Shown here: piece after piece, positions 8,456-16,015 of the stretch
How the letters are laid out: every line of letters begins with the position of its first letter
Position numbering within the stretch: position 1 is the first letter of the stretch
Assembly: GCF_006088715.1 (NCBI RefSeq)
Contig: NZ_CP030771.1
Span: 930,001 to 994,000 of the forward strand
Length of the DNA: 64,000 nt
Origin: Streptomyces sp. YIM 121038
GTDB lineage: Bacteria > Actinomycetota > Actinomycetes > Streptomycetales > Streptomycetaceae
Reading direction: 5' to 3'
Made by a program: the position numbers and the translations under genes
The notes under the pieces: generated by a model
What the model was told of the DNA's origin: nothing
The model's input: only the letters and a program-made list of their open reading frames with translations
Databases searched by the model: none

Positions 8456-8479
8456 CGGAATCGGATTCCGCTTCCGATT
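8456..8479. promoter_or_regulatory. TetR operator between bicupin and TetR genes
   Basis: CGGAATCGGATTCCG (8456-8470) is a perfect palindrome about its central G. AATCGG (8459-8464) also pairs with CCGATT (8474-8479). It lies 17 bp from the bicupin start and 31 bp from the TetR start, so one repressor can block both. Confidence 0.65.
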
Positions 8480-8509
8480 CGGTTCGACTATGTAGAGGAC
8501 CCCGCCCTC

Positions 8510-9109
8510 ATGTCAACCCCGCCCCGGCGCCCGCGCGCCGACGCAGGACGCAACCGAACCCGCGTACTGGAAACCGCTGTTGCGCTCTTCGCCGAGCGCG
8601 GCGCGGAGGTGCAGATGGCCGAGGTGGCCAAGGCCGCCGGTGTCGGCGTCGGCACCGTCTACCGGCACTTCCCCACGCGGCAGGCCCTCGTCGAGGCGGT
8701 CGCCGAGCAACGCTTCGTGGAAATCCTCGCGTTCGCGCGGACCGCCTGCCCGTCGGCTCCGACGGCGCGGGCGGCCCTGAAGAGCCTCATGCTCCACATC
8801 GGCCGGGTCCACGAGCAGGGCCGTACGCTCTCGCTCGTGATCGAGTCGGCCCTGGGCGCCACGTCGCCGCGCGGCCAGGTCGGCGCCGAACTCAAGGACG
8901 TCGCCACCGAGATCCTCGACCGGGGCAGGGACGACGGCACCCTCCGCGCCGACGCCACGTTCGGCGACCTCTACATGATCGTGGGCGCGCTCGCGGCAGT
9001 GGCCCGCGCGGACCTGGGCGACTGGAAGCGGTTCGTCGACATCACGCTGACCGGCCTCGAACCGCAGGTGACGCCGCCAGGACCGGGCACCGCTCGGCCG
9101 GCGTCGTGA
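8510..9109 (+). CDS. TetR-family transcriptional regulator
   Basis: The 199-residue repressor has the TetR helix-turn-helix NRTRVLETAVALFAERGAEV followed by VAKAAGVGVGTVYRHFPTR. A helical ligand domain follows (LMLHIGRVHEQGRTLSLVIE), similar to the SbtR-like C-terminal type common in Streptomyces. The ATG at 8510 gives the natural start; the frame is open upstream across the operator, so a longer form is unlikely. It is divergent from the bicupin gene, its probable target. Confidence 0.92.
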   Translation: MSTPPRRPRADAGRNRTRVLETAVALFAERGAEVQMAEVAKAAGVGVGTVYRHFPTRQALVEAVAEQRFVEILAFARTACPSAPTARAALKSLMLHIGRVHEQGRTLSLVIESALGATSPRGQVGAELKDVATEILDRGRDDGTLRADATFGDLYMIVGALAAVARADLGDWKRFVDITLTGLEPQVTPPGPGTARPAS

Positions 9110-9224
9110 CGCCCGCCGAACACCCTTCCGCAGCAGGGCTGTTGAGCGGGCGTTGAGCCGGCGTCCATCGCCAACTGGACTACTGGGAGAGCCAGTTCCC
9201 CCTCAGCGGCCTTGGAGGCCCTTC

Positions 9225-9389
9225 ATGCTCAGGCAGGCAGTTCGATCAGTGGTCGGCTTGGCGGCGGTCTTGGCGCTGAGCGCCATGGGCACGTCGGCCT
9301 ACGCGGACCCGGCCCCTCGCGCCGCGGTGGAGGCCGCGAGCACGGTGACGCCCACGGGCTGCTCCGGTAGCCCGTCGGGCTGCACGTGA
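9225..9389 (+). CDS. Small secreted Cys-containing peptide
   Basis: The 54-residue precursor has a good ribosome binding site (GGAGG seven bases before the ATG). It starts MLRQAVRSVVGLAAVLALSA, a classic signal peptide, with probable cleavage after SAYA (residue about 27). The mature part of about 27 residues is hydrophilic and ends TPTGCSGSPSGCT, with two Cys six apart that could form a disulfide. No modification or export genes lie nearby, so I cannot call it a modified peptide. It is neither chaplin nor rodlin by motif. The function is unknown. Confidence 0.65.
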   Translation: MLRQAVRSVVGLAAVLALSAMGTSAYADPAPRAAVEAASTVTPTGCSGSPSGCT

Positions 9390-9447
9390 CAGGTCCTGGC
9401 AGGAGCCCATCAGGCCGGACGCGGCCTCGTGGGCGACCGCTGCCGCG

Positions 9448-9819
9448 CTACTCCGCGGTGCGCGGCGGCAGGTGCTGGGTGATCCGGTCGAACAGGTCTG
9501 TCAGCGGCTCGCTGATGTTCTTGCCGAACTCAGTCAGACCGTAGGTGACTTGGGGTGGGGTCGTCGGCTCGACCTCCCGCCAGACCAGGCCGTCCTGGAC
9601 CAGCGCACGCAGGGTCTGGGCGAGCATCTTCTCGCTGATGCCCCGGATGCTGTCACGCAGCTCGAAGAAGCGAAGGCTGTTGCTCCGCAAGGAGATCAGC
9701 ACCCAGATGCCCCACCTGCTGGTCACGTGGTCGACCACGTCACGCGCGGGGCAGTCAGTGTGAAACACCTCATACCGAGGCCCCGCCTCGGCCTGTGCCA
9801 CCTGCGCGCCTTCTCTCAT
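9448..9819 (-). CDS. HxlR-family transcriptional regulator
   Basis: The 123-residue winged-helix protein has the HxlR hallmarks: a Cys near the N-terminus (FHTDCPARDVVDHV), SRWGIWVLISL, FFELRDSIRGISEKMLAQTLR and a C-terminal YGLTEFGKNI. The conserved Cys is the redox or electrophile sensor in HypR-like members. It diverges from an NmrA-type reductase, the usual partner of HxlR proteins, over a GTAAG-type dyad adjacent to its own start codon. Confidence 0.93.
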   Translation of the reverse strand: MREGAQVAQAEAGPRYEVFHTDCPARDVVDHVTSRWGIWVLISLRSNSLRFFELRDSIRGISEKMLAQTLRALVQDGLVWREVEPTTPPQVTYGLTEFGKNISEPLTDLFDRITQHLPPRTAE

Positions 9820-9827
9820 GTCCGGAG

Positions 9828-9860
9828 CTTACCTCCGGGTATGTTCTTACGAAAGGTAAG
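9828..9860. promoter_or_regulatory. HxlR-type operator
   Basis: CTTACC at 9828-9833 is followed by CTTACGAAAGGTAAG at 9846-9860, an inverted CTTAC/GTAAG pair. Together they resemble the GTATGTnCTTAC...GTAAG operators known for HxlR-family regulators. Confidence 0.65.
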
Positions 9861-9911
9861 CCCGGCTCCTAGCGTCAAGTGCCTTACCGCACAACGAACG
9901 AGGAGCTCGAC

Positions 9912-10751
9912 ATGATCGTGGTGACCGGCGCCACCGGCAATGTGGGACGGCCCCTGACGCAGGCCCTGGCCGAGGCGGGCGAGCAGGTGACAGCGGTGTC
10001 ACGGCGCACGGCGGACGTACCCGCCGGGGTCCGGCACATCCGGGCCGACCTGTCCGAGGCGCAGGGCCTCGCCCCCGCGCTGGACGGGGCGAAGGCGCTG
10101 TTCCTGCTGCTGTCCGGCGATCTGCACGCCCCCGACGCCAGGCCGGCCGACCTGATCGACCAGGCCGCGGCCTGCGGGGTCCGCAAGGTCGTCCTGCTCT
10201 CCTCGCAGGGCGTGGCGACCCGTCCGCAGGGCCCCTCGCGGGTCGCGATGCGCGCGCTGGAGGACACCTTGCGCGGCTCCGGCATGGACTGGGCCGTCGT
10301 GCGACCGGGCGGCTTCGCCTCCAACGCCCTGGCCTGGGCGGAGTCCATCCGTACGCAAGGAACGGTCGCCGCGCCCTTCGGCGACGCCGGGGTCCCGGTC
10401 GTCGACCCCGCCGACATCGCCGCGGTCGCGGCGGCCTGCCTGCTGGACGACCGCCACACCGGCGGGATCTACGAGCTGACCGGCCCCGAGGTGATCACAC
10501 CGCGTCAGCAGGCGGAGGCCATCGCCACCGTGCTCGGCTCGCCGGTGCGGTTCCACGAACTCACCCGCGCCGAGGCCAAGGCCGCGATGACCCGGGTCGT
10601 ACCGGCGGAACTCGCCGACGACACCCTGGACATCATCGGCGCGCCCAACGCCGCCGAACTGCGCATCAGCCCGGACGTGGAACGCGTCCTCGGGCGCACG
10701 CCGAACTCCTTCGGCGACTGGGTCGACCGCAACATCGCCGCGTTCCGCTGA
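9912..10751 (+). CDS. NmrA-like NAD(P)-dependent reductase
   Basis: The 279-residue Rossmann protein is of the atypical short-chain dehydrogenase/NmrA group (QOR2-like). The dinucleotide motif is at the very N-terminus (MIVVTGATGNVGRPL), followed by VVLLSSQG and VVRPGGFASNALAWA. It lacks the classical YxxxK, as NmrA-type proteins do. QOR2-like relatives reduce quinones or sense NADP(H). The start ATG at 9912 has AGGAG six bases upstream. It pairs with the divergent HxlR regulator, as in quinone and disulfide-stress modules of Firmicutes and Actinobacteria. Confidence 0.92.
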   Translation: MIVVTGATGNVGRPLTQALAEAGEQVTAVSRRTADVPAGVRHIRADLSEAQGLAPALDGAKALFLLLSGDLHAPDARPADLIDQAAACGVRKVVLLSSQGVATRPQGPSRVAMRALEDTLRGSGMDWAVVRPGGFASNALAWAESIRTQGTVAAPFGDAGVPVVDPADIAAVAAACLLDDRHTGGIYELTGPEVITPRQQAEAIATVLGSPVRFHELTRAEAKAAMTRVVPAELADDTLDIIGAPNAAELRISPDVERVLGRTPNSFGDWVDRNIAAFR

Positions 10752-10768
10752 GGTCGACGCCTTTCGCA

Positions 10769-10800
10769 GAGGCAGGCTCACGACGAGGCAGGCTCACGAC
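10769..10800. repeat. 16-bp tandem duplication at gene end
   Basis: GAGGCAGGCTCACGAC occurs twice in direct succession (10769-10784, 10785-10800). The second copy contains the stop codon of the SnoaL-like gene, so the duplication adds sequence just past the stop. Confidence 0.85.
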
Positions 10801-11171
10801 GAGGGCGGCTTGATCTCCCCCGCGAAGACGATGATCTGGTCGATGAGGCTGCGCCGCAGATGGACGACGTCCGTGCCCGCGAGGCGGGGGCCTCCGTCCG
10901 GTGTGGTGAACACCCACTGGTAGCGGGCCCACTCGTCCGGCATGTCCACCCCCGAGCAGCGCACCATGGTGCCGGTGCCCGCCGGGTGGCGCCGGATGTC
11001 GAGCACGAACCGCTCGACCGCCTCGATGCCCTCACTGCGGCCCAACGGCCCCCAGAACACCACGTCGGAGGTCAGGGCCTGGGCGAGCAGCGAGGTCACG
11101 TAACTGTCGTTCGAGGCGTTGAAGGCGGAGATGAACGTGTCGATCGCGGACCGCGCGGTCTCTTCCTGCAT
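10794..11171 (-). CDS. SnoaL-like (NTF2-fold) protein
   Basis: The 125-residue product has the NTF2/SnoaL cone fold pattern. It opens with a helix (RSAIDTFISAFNASNDSYV), continues with TSDVVFWGPLGRSEG, typical of SnoaL-like polyketide cyclases and isomerases, and ends with the strand LRRSLIDQIIVFAGE. The family contains both enzymes and binding proteins, so function is open. The start is the ATG at 11171 (MQEETARSAID); the open frame upstream is Pro/Arg-rich and not protein-like. The gene converges on the NmrA gene. Confidence 0.8.
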   Translation of the reverse strand: MQEETARSAIDTFISAFNASNDSYVTSLLAQALTSDVVFWGPLGRSEGIEAVERFVLDIRRHPAGTGTMVRCSGVDMPDEWARYQWVFTTPDGGPRLAGTDVVHLRRSLIDQIIVFAGEIKPPSS

Positions 11172-11205
11172 GCACCAGTCATACCAGGCGCCTCGCGGAC
11201 CGCGC

Positions 11206-11239
11206 CCGCCGATCCCGGGAGCCGTCCCGGGATCGGCGG
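11206..11239. terminator. Strong 15-bp stem-loop in long intergenic region
   Basis: Bases 11206-11220 pair perfectly with 11225-11239 over a GCCG loop. It lies 35 bp upstream of the SnoaL gene start in a 433-bp gene-free region, so it could insulate that gene from leftward transcription or act in its leader. Confidence 0.5.
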
Positions 11240-11288
11240 CGGGCCCGGGACGGGGGTGCCGCGCCGAGCGGCCCCGCGAGACGCGGGA

Positions 11289-11320
11289 GCCCCGGCTGGA
11301 CGGGGGAGACCAGCCGGGGC
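11289..11320. other. Second stem-loop in the same intergenic region
   Basis: GCCCCGGCTGG (11289-11299) pairs perfectly with 11310-11320 over a 10-base loop. Its role is unknown. With the hairpin at 11206 it makes 11172-11604 a structured non-coding stretch in which I see no gene. Confidence 0.4.
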
Positions 11321-11415
11321 CGTGGGTGGTGACAGCGGAGGGCGGTCGCCTCTCGGCGGGGGGCTCCACAGGGCTTCAGCCGAACGATCGTCCCTGTGGG
11401 CTATAGGTGAGGCCC

Positions 11416-11430
11416 GGGGACACTGTCCCC
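11416..11430. promoter_or_regulatory. 15-bp palindrome after a TATAGG -10-like box
   Basis: GGGGACA-C-TGTCCCC is a perfect palindrome about ten bases downstream of TATAGG (11402-11407). It is the best operator candidate for the phosphoglucomutase/phosphorylase operon beginning at 11605, although about 175 bp separate it from the start codon. Confidence 0.4.
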
Positions 11431-11604
11431 TCCGCGGTCACGTGGAGAAGAACGGTGAACGGCCGCCCGTTGTTCCAGCCCTCCGGGCGCTCGGCGGGTG
11501 AAGTGGAGCACACCCCGCCGGTCGGCGGTGCAGGGGGCACCCGGTCGGCCGACAGCACGTGCGTCCTCCTTGTTCAGAAGCTCCCGACCGGGAACACGCC
11601 CTTC

Positions 11605-12366
11605 ATGACGAATCAAGGCCCTCATCTGACCGAGCTCGGCCTTCCGGACACCGTCCGGGCCTGCCTCTTCGACCTCGACGGCGTGATCACCAAGACGGCC
11701 GTCGTCCACGCCGCCGCCTGGAAGGAGGCCTTCGACGCCTTCCTGCGCGTGCGGGAGGGCGACGGCTTCCGGCCGTTCGACCCGGTCGCCGAGTACGACG
11801 AGTACGTGGACGGCAGGCCGCGCGCCGACGGGGTGCGCTCCTTCCTCGCCTCCCGGGGCATCGACCTGCCCGAGGGCAGTCCCGACGACCCACCGGACCG
11901 GCCCACGGTCCACGGCGTGGGCAACCACAAGAACGCCCTGCTCCTGGAGAAGATCCGCACGGGCGGCGTCGAGGCCTACGACGGCACCCTGCGCTACGTC
12001 GAGGCCGCGCGCGCCGCGGGGCTGCGCACGGCGGTGGTCTCCTCCAGCGCCAACTGCCGCGACGTCCTGCGCTCGGTCGGGGCGGAGGCGCTCTTCGAGG
12101 TGCGCATCGACGGGGTGGTCGCCGCCGAGCGGAAGCTCCCGGGCAAGCCGCGGCCCGACACCTTCCTCGCGGCGGCGGGTGACCTCGGCGTCGAGCCCGC
12201 GCGGGCCGCGGTCTTCGAGGACGCGCTCGCCGGCATGGACGCGGGCCGCTCCGGCCACTTCGGCTACGTCGTCGGCGTGGACCGCGTCGGCCAGGCGGAC
12301 GCCCTGCGGGCCCACGGCGCCGACCGGGTCGTGGGCGACCTCGCGGAACTCGGGGGCGCGGCATGA
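11605..12366 (+). CDS. Beta-phosphoglucomutase (HAD family)
   Basis: The 253-residue HAD-superfamily protein has motif I CLFDLDGVITKTA (nucleophile and acid/base Asp), motif II VVSSSANC, motif III Lys in AERKLPGKPRPD and motif IV VFEDALAGMDAG, with a helical cap between motifs I and II. The cap and length match beta-phosphoglucomutase, which converts beta-glucose 1-phosphate to glucose 6-phosphate. The gene overlaps the GH65 gene by four bases (ATGA), so the two are translationally coupled. GH65 phosphorylases release beta-glucose 1-phosphate, which supports this assignment over a generic phosphatase. The frame is open upstream to about 11,407; the ATG at 11605 is where homology starts. Confidence 0.88.
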   Translation: MTNQGPHLTELGLPDTVRACLFDLDGVITKTAVVHAAAWKEAFDAFLRVREGDGFRPFDPVAEYDEYVDGRPRADGVRSFLASRGIDLPEGSPDDPPDRPTVHGVGNHKNALLLEKIRTGGVEAYDGTLRYVEAARAAGLRTAVVSSSANCRDVLRSVGAEALFEVRIDGVVAAERKLPGKPRPDTFLAAAGDLGVEPARAAVFEDALAGMDAGRSGHFGYVVGVDRVGQADALRAHGADRVVGDLAELGGAA

Positions 12367-14708
12367 TCACTCACGCGTCCTACGGCGTCGAGCCCTGGTG
12401 CCTGCGCGAGAACGTCCTGAACCTCGACGTCCTGCCGCAGAGCGAGTCGGTGTTCGCCCTGTCCAACGGCCACGTGGGCTGGCGCGGCAACCTGGACGAG
12501 GGCGAGCCGCACGGCCTGCCCGGCTCCTACCTCAACGGCGTCCACGAGACCCACCCGCTCCCCTACGCGGAGGCGGGCTACGGCTATCCGGAGTCCGGAC
12601 AGACGGTCATCAACGTGACCAACGGCAAGGTCATCCGTCTCCTGGTGGACGACGAGCCCTTCGACCTGCGCTACGGCCGTCTGGTCGCCCACGAACGGGT
12701 CCTCGACCTGCGCGCGGGGGTGCTGCGGCGCACCTGCGAGTGGACCTCCCCGGCCGGTCGCACCGTGCGGGTGCGCTCGACCCGTCTGGTGTCGTTCACG
12801 CAGCGTTCGGTGGCCGCCGTCGCCTACGAGGTCCAGGCCGTGGACAGCCAGGTCCGCGTGGTGGTCCAGTCGGAGCTGGTGGCCAACGAACAGCTGCCGA
12901 GGCCCGCGAAGGACCCCCGCGCGTCGGCCGTCCTGGAGTCGCCGCTCGCGCCGGAGGAGCACTTCGCGCGGGACGGGCGCCTGCGCCTCGTGCACCGCAC
13001 CCGGCGCAGCGGGCTGCGGGTCGCCGCGGCCGCCGACCACACCGTCGACGGACCCGACAGGACCCGGACGGGCAGCGAGTCCGGCGACGACGTCGCCCGG
13101 CTCACCGTCACCTCCGTCCTCGAACCGGGCCAGCGGCTGCGCCTGGAGAAGGTCGTGGCCTACGGCTGGTCGAGCACGCGGTCCCTGCCCGCCGTGAGCG
13201 ACCAGGTCGACGCGGCGCTCGCGGCGGCCACCGACACCGGCTGGACGGGCCTCGCGGACGAGCAGCGCGCCTATCTGGACGCCTTCTGGGCGCACGCGGA
13301 CGTCGAGGTCGACGGCGCGGAGGAGATCCAGCAGGCCGTGCGCTTCGCGCTCTTCCACGTCCTCCAGGCGGGGGCGCGGGCCGAGCAGCGCGCGATCCCG
13401 GCGAAGGGCCTGACCGGTTCCGGCTACGACGGCCACGCCTTCTGGGACACCGAGACGTTCGTCCTGCCGCTGCTGACGTACACCGCTCCGGACGCGGTCG
13501 CCGAGGCGCTGCGCTGGCGGCACTCCACGCTGCCCGCCGCGCGCGAGCGGGCCGCGCAGCTGGGGCTGCGGGGAGCGGCGTACCCCTGGCGCACGATCGA
13601 GGGGTCGGAGGGGTCCGCGTACTGGCCGGCCGGGACCGCGGCCTTCCACGTCAACGCCGACATCGCGGACGCCGTGGTGCGCTATGTGCACGCCACCGGC
13701 GACGGGCAGTTCGTCCGCGACACCGCGGTCGAACTCCTGGTGGAGACGGCCCGGCTGTGGCGGTCGCTGGGCCACCACGACGCGCACGGGGCGTTCCACA
13801 TCGACGGCGTGACGGGCCCGGACGAGTACAGCGCGATCGCCGACGACAACACGTACACGAACCTGATGGCGCGCACCAATCTCCTCGCGGCGGCCGACTT
13901 CGCCGAGGCCCATCCCGAACCGGCCGCCGCGCTCGGCGTCGACGACGAGGAGAGCGCGGCCTGGCGGGACGCGGCGGAGGCCATGCACATCCCGTACAAC
14001 GCCGACCTCGGGGTGCACGAGCAGCACGCGGGGTTCACCCGCTACCAGCGCTGGGACTTCGCGGCCACCCGGCCCGACCAGTACCCGCTGATGCTGCACT
14101 TCCCCTACTTCGACCTCTACCGCAAGCAGGTCGTCAAGCAGGCCGACCTCGTGCTCGCCATGTACACCTGTGCCGCGTTCTTCGACGAGGAGCACCTGGA
14201 CCGCAACTTCGCCTACTACGAGCCGCTCACCGTCCGCGACTCTTCTTTGTCCGCGTGCAGCCAGGCGGTCATCGCGGCCCGGACCGGCCATCTGTCCCTC
14301 GCCTACGACTATCTGGTGGAGGCGGCGCTGATGGACCTGGAGGACCTGGAGAACAACACGCGCGACGGGCTGCACATCGCCTCCCTGGCCGGGACGTGGA
14401 CGGCGCTCGTCGCGGGCTTCGGCGGGATGCGGCGCCGCGGCGAGACGCTGGAGTTCACCCCCCGGCTGCCCGAGCGGCTGAGCCGGGTCGCCTTCAAGCT
14501 CCAGCTGCTCGGCCGGTGCCTGCGCGTGGAGGTGCGGGCGACGGCGGTCACCTACACGGTCCTCAGCGGCCCGGAGCTGACGATCCACCACTACGGCGAG
14601 CCGCTCACCCTCAGCCCCGAGGAGCCGCGCAGCCGGGAGCTCCCGGACCTCAAGCCCCGGCCCGCCCCCGACCAGCCGCCCCACCGCCGCCCGCACGCCC
14701 ACCCCTGA
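12363..14708 (+). CDS. GH65 disaccharide phosphorylase
   Basis: The 781-residue glycoside hydrolase family 65 enzyme has an N-terminal beta-sandwich (LPQSESVFALSNGHVGWRGNL), a linker and an (alpha/alpha)6 barrel containing GYDGHAFWDTETFVLP and the catalytic acid Glu about 488 in GVTGPDEYSAI. Phosphate-site residues are suggested by SSLSACSQAV and KQADLVLAM. Family members phosphorolyse trehalose, maltose, kojibiose or nigerose with inversion, giving beta-glucose 1-phosphate, or hydrolyse trehalose. The coupled beta-phosphoglucomutase favours a phosphorylase. There is no signal peptide, so it is cytoplasmic. The His-rich, Pro-rich tail after about residue 755 looks dispensable. Confidence 0.9.
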   Translation: MITHASYGVEPWCLRENVLNLDVLPQSESVFALSNGHVGWRGNLDEGEPHGLPGSYLNGVHETHPLPYAEAGYGYPESGQTVINVTNGKVIRLLVDDEPFDLRYGRLVAHERVLDLRAGVLRRTCEWTSPAGRTVRVRSTRLVSFTQRSVAAVAYEVQAVDSQVRVVVQSELVANEQLPRPAKDPRASAVLESPLAPEEHFARDGRLRLVHRTRRSGLRVAAAADHTVDGPDRTRTGSESGDDVARLTVTSVLEPGQRLRLEKVVAYGWSSTRSLPAVSDQVDAALAAATDTGWTGLADEQRAYLDAFWAHADVEVDGAEEIQQAVRFALFHVLQAGARAEQRAIPAKGLTGSGYDGHAFWDTETFVLPLLTYTAPDAVAEALRWRHSTLPAARERAAQLGLRGAAYPWRTIEGSEGSAYWPAGTAAFHVNADIADAVVRYVHATGDGQFVRDTAVELLVETARLWRSLGHHDAHGAFHIDGVTGPDEYSAIADDNTYTNLMARTNLLAAADFAEAHPEPAAALGVDDEESAAWRDAAEAMHIPYNADLGVHEQHAGFTRYQRWDFAATRPDQYPLMLHFPYFDLYRKQVVKQADLVLAMYTCAAFFDEEHLDRNFAYYEPLTVRDSSLSACSQAVIAARTGHLSLAYDYLVEAALMDLEDLENNTRDGLHIASLAGTWTALVAGFGGMRRRGETLEFTPRLPERLSRVAFKLQLLGRCLRVEVRATAVTYTVLSGPELTIHHYGEPLTLSPEEPRSRELPDLKPRPAPDQPPHRRPHAHP

Positions 14709-14721
14709 GCGGGGGCGGCCG

Positions 14722-15525
14722 TCAGGGCGCCACGAGCGGCTCCGCCTCGTAGGCCTTGTGCAGCAGGTCCAGGAAGGCCGGGGCCTCGGGCAGCGGTGCG
14801 GAGCCGATGCGGTGGACGGGGACGCCCGGTGTCCAGGAGTTCATGACGACGGCCCCGGCCAGCGTCGGCAGGTCGGCGGGGGTGATCTCCCGCTCGCGCT
14901 GCGGGACACCGAGGCGCTCGAGGCGGCGGCGGACGATGCTCATCGTGGTGCCGGTGAGGACGTCGGCGACGGGCCAGAGCACGGTGGAGCCGTCCCAGAA
15001 GGCCAGGTTCCAGATGGTGGCCTCGCTGAGGCGGCCCCGGCGGTCGAGGAAGGCCGCGTCGTCGAAGCCCGCCGCGACGGCCTGCCGCAGGAGGTGCGTC
15101 TTGGCCACCTCGCCCACGTGCTTCACGCCGGGCAGGTCCCGCTCGTGGGCGACGGTGGCGAGGGACAGCGGGCCCTCGGGGCCGGTGGCGGCCGGGCCGG
15201 TGCGGACGAGCACGGCGGGCTCGGCGGCGGGCCCGGCGGCGGTGAACTCGCCCGCCCGTGAGTACACGGTCGCCGTCAGGGAGTGGTCCCCCGGCCCTTC
15301 CGCTGTCGCCGCCCGCAGCAGGGCGCGCATCCGCTCGTCGGGCAGCGCCCGGCCGAACAGCCCCTGCGAGGCGTGCCGCAGCCGTCGTAGGTGGAGGTCG
15401 AGTCCCCGTATCCGGCCGTCGCGCACCTGTGCGGCGGTGAAGTGGGCGAAGCCCGCGAAGGCGAGCGGCGCCAGCTCGTCGGCGGTGGCCGGGCGGCCGT
15501 CGATGTGGGTGACGAAAGAGGTCAT
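14722..15525 (-). CDS. Class IV aminotransferase-like PLP enzyme
   Basis: The 267-residue product has the fold-type IV pattern: HFTAAQVRDGRIRGLDLHLR near the N-terminus, the PLP Lys in LPGVKHVGEVAKTHLLRQA, then DAAFLDRRGRLSEATIWNLAF and a PLP-phosphate cup around LTGTTMSIVRRRL. Relatives are branched-chain and D-amino-acid aminotransferases and aminodeoxychorismate lyase. The motifs do not settle the substrate, but the short length suggests an aminodeoxychorismate lyase-like or amine transaminase-like enzyme. The start is the ATG at 15525 with GGGAG upstream. It is divergent from a MerR regulator over a MerR-type promoter. Confidence 0.88.
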   Translation of the reverse strand: MTSFVTHIDGRPATADELAPLAFAGFAHFTAAQVRDGRIRGLDLHLRRLRHASQGLFGRALPDERMRALLRAATAEGPGDHSLTATVYSRAGEFTAAGPAAEPAVLVRTGPAATGPEGPLSLATVAHERDLPGVKHVGEVAKTHLLRQAVAAGFDDAAFLDRRGRLSEATIWNLAFWDGSTVLWPVADVLTGTTMSIVRRRLERLGVPQREREITPADLPTLAGAVVMNSWTPGVPVHRIGSAPLPEAPAFLDLLHKAYEAEPLVAP

Positions 15526-15579
15526 GGCTGCGCTCCCGTGGTGTGCGGTGCCGGGCGTGGAATGCCGGGTCACGGGGCG

Positions 15580-15611
15580 ACGTTAAGGCTTCACATCGGT
15601 GACAAGGTCAA
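15580..15611 (-). promoter_or_regulatory. MerR-type promoter, matches the one at 7,060
   Basis: On the minus strand TTGACC (15611-15606) is followed after 20 bp by TAACGT (15585-15580). The overlong spacer contains CTTGTCACCGATGTGAAG, partly symmetric and matching the spacer of the 7,060 promoter at 12 of 18 positions. Confidence 0.65.
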
Positions 15612-15632
15612 GGGCGGACGAGGCGGGAGCAG

Positions 15633-15977
15633 ATGCTGATCGGGGAGTTGTCCGGGCGTACCGGCGTCAGTGCACGGCTGTTGCGGTACTACGAGGCCCA
15701 GGGCCTGCTCGAGGTGGAGCGCGGCCCGAACGGCTACCGCGAGTACGGCGAGGACGCGGTGCTCACCGTCCGCAAGGTGCGGGCCCTGCTGACCGCGGGC
15801 CTGACCACCGAGGTGATCCGTGAGGTGCTGCCCTGCACCCGGGGCGAACAGCCCGGGTTCGACTGGTGCGCGGATCTGCGGGAGCTCCTCGACCGGGAGC
15901 TGGCGGCCATGGACGAGCGCATCGACGACCTCCGGCGCAGCCGGGGCGCGCTCGCGGGCTATCTGACGCAGCCCTGA
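15633..15977 (+). CDS. MerR-family transcriptional regulator
   Basis: The 114-residue protein has an N-terminal winged helix (MLIGELSGRTGVSARLLRYY, EAQGLLEVERG) and a C-terminal coiled coil (LRELLDRELAAMDERIDDL). Two Cys lie in the effector half (REVLPCTRGE and FDWCADL). It is paralogous to the MerR at 7,118, sharing IREVLPC. Divergence from the class IV aminotransferase gene over a long-spacer promoter makes that gene the likely target. A strong hairpin follows the stop codon. Confidence 0.92.
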   Translation: MLIGELSGRTGVSARLLRYYEAQGLLEVERGPNGYREYGEDAVLTVRKVRALLTAGLTTEVIREVLPCTRGEQPGFDWCADLRELLDRELAAMDERIDDLRRSRGALAGYLTQP

Positions 15978-15981
15978 CCCG

Positions 15982-16011
15982 CCGGGCGGGCGCCGCGGGG
16001 CGCCCGCCCGG
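15982..16011. terminator. 13-bp perfect stem-loop, convergent terminator
   Basis: Bases 15982-15994 pair perfectly with 15999-16011 over a GCGG loop. It starts five bases after the MerR stop and lies five bases before the converging methyltransferase stop, so it serves both. Confidence 0.8.
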
Positions 16012-16015
16012 GGGA

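Noticed and set aside
9225..9389. Lanthipeptide precursor
   Set aside because: Ser/Thr/Cys-rich tail, but it has a Sec signal peptide and no lanthionine synthetase, protease or transporter nearby.
12264..14702. 812-codon minus-strand frame opposite the GH65 gene
   Set aside because: No motif, and the + strand encodes an intact phosphorylase coupled to the preceding gene.
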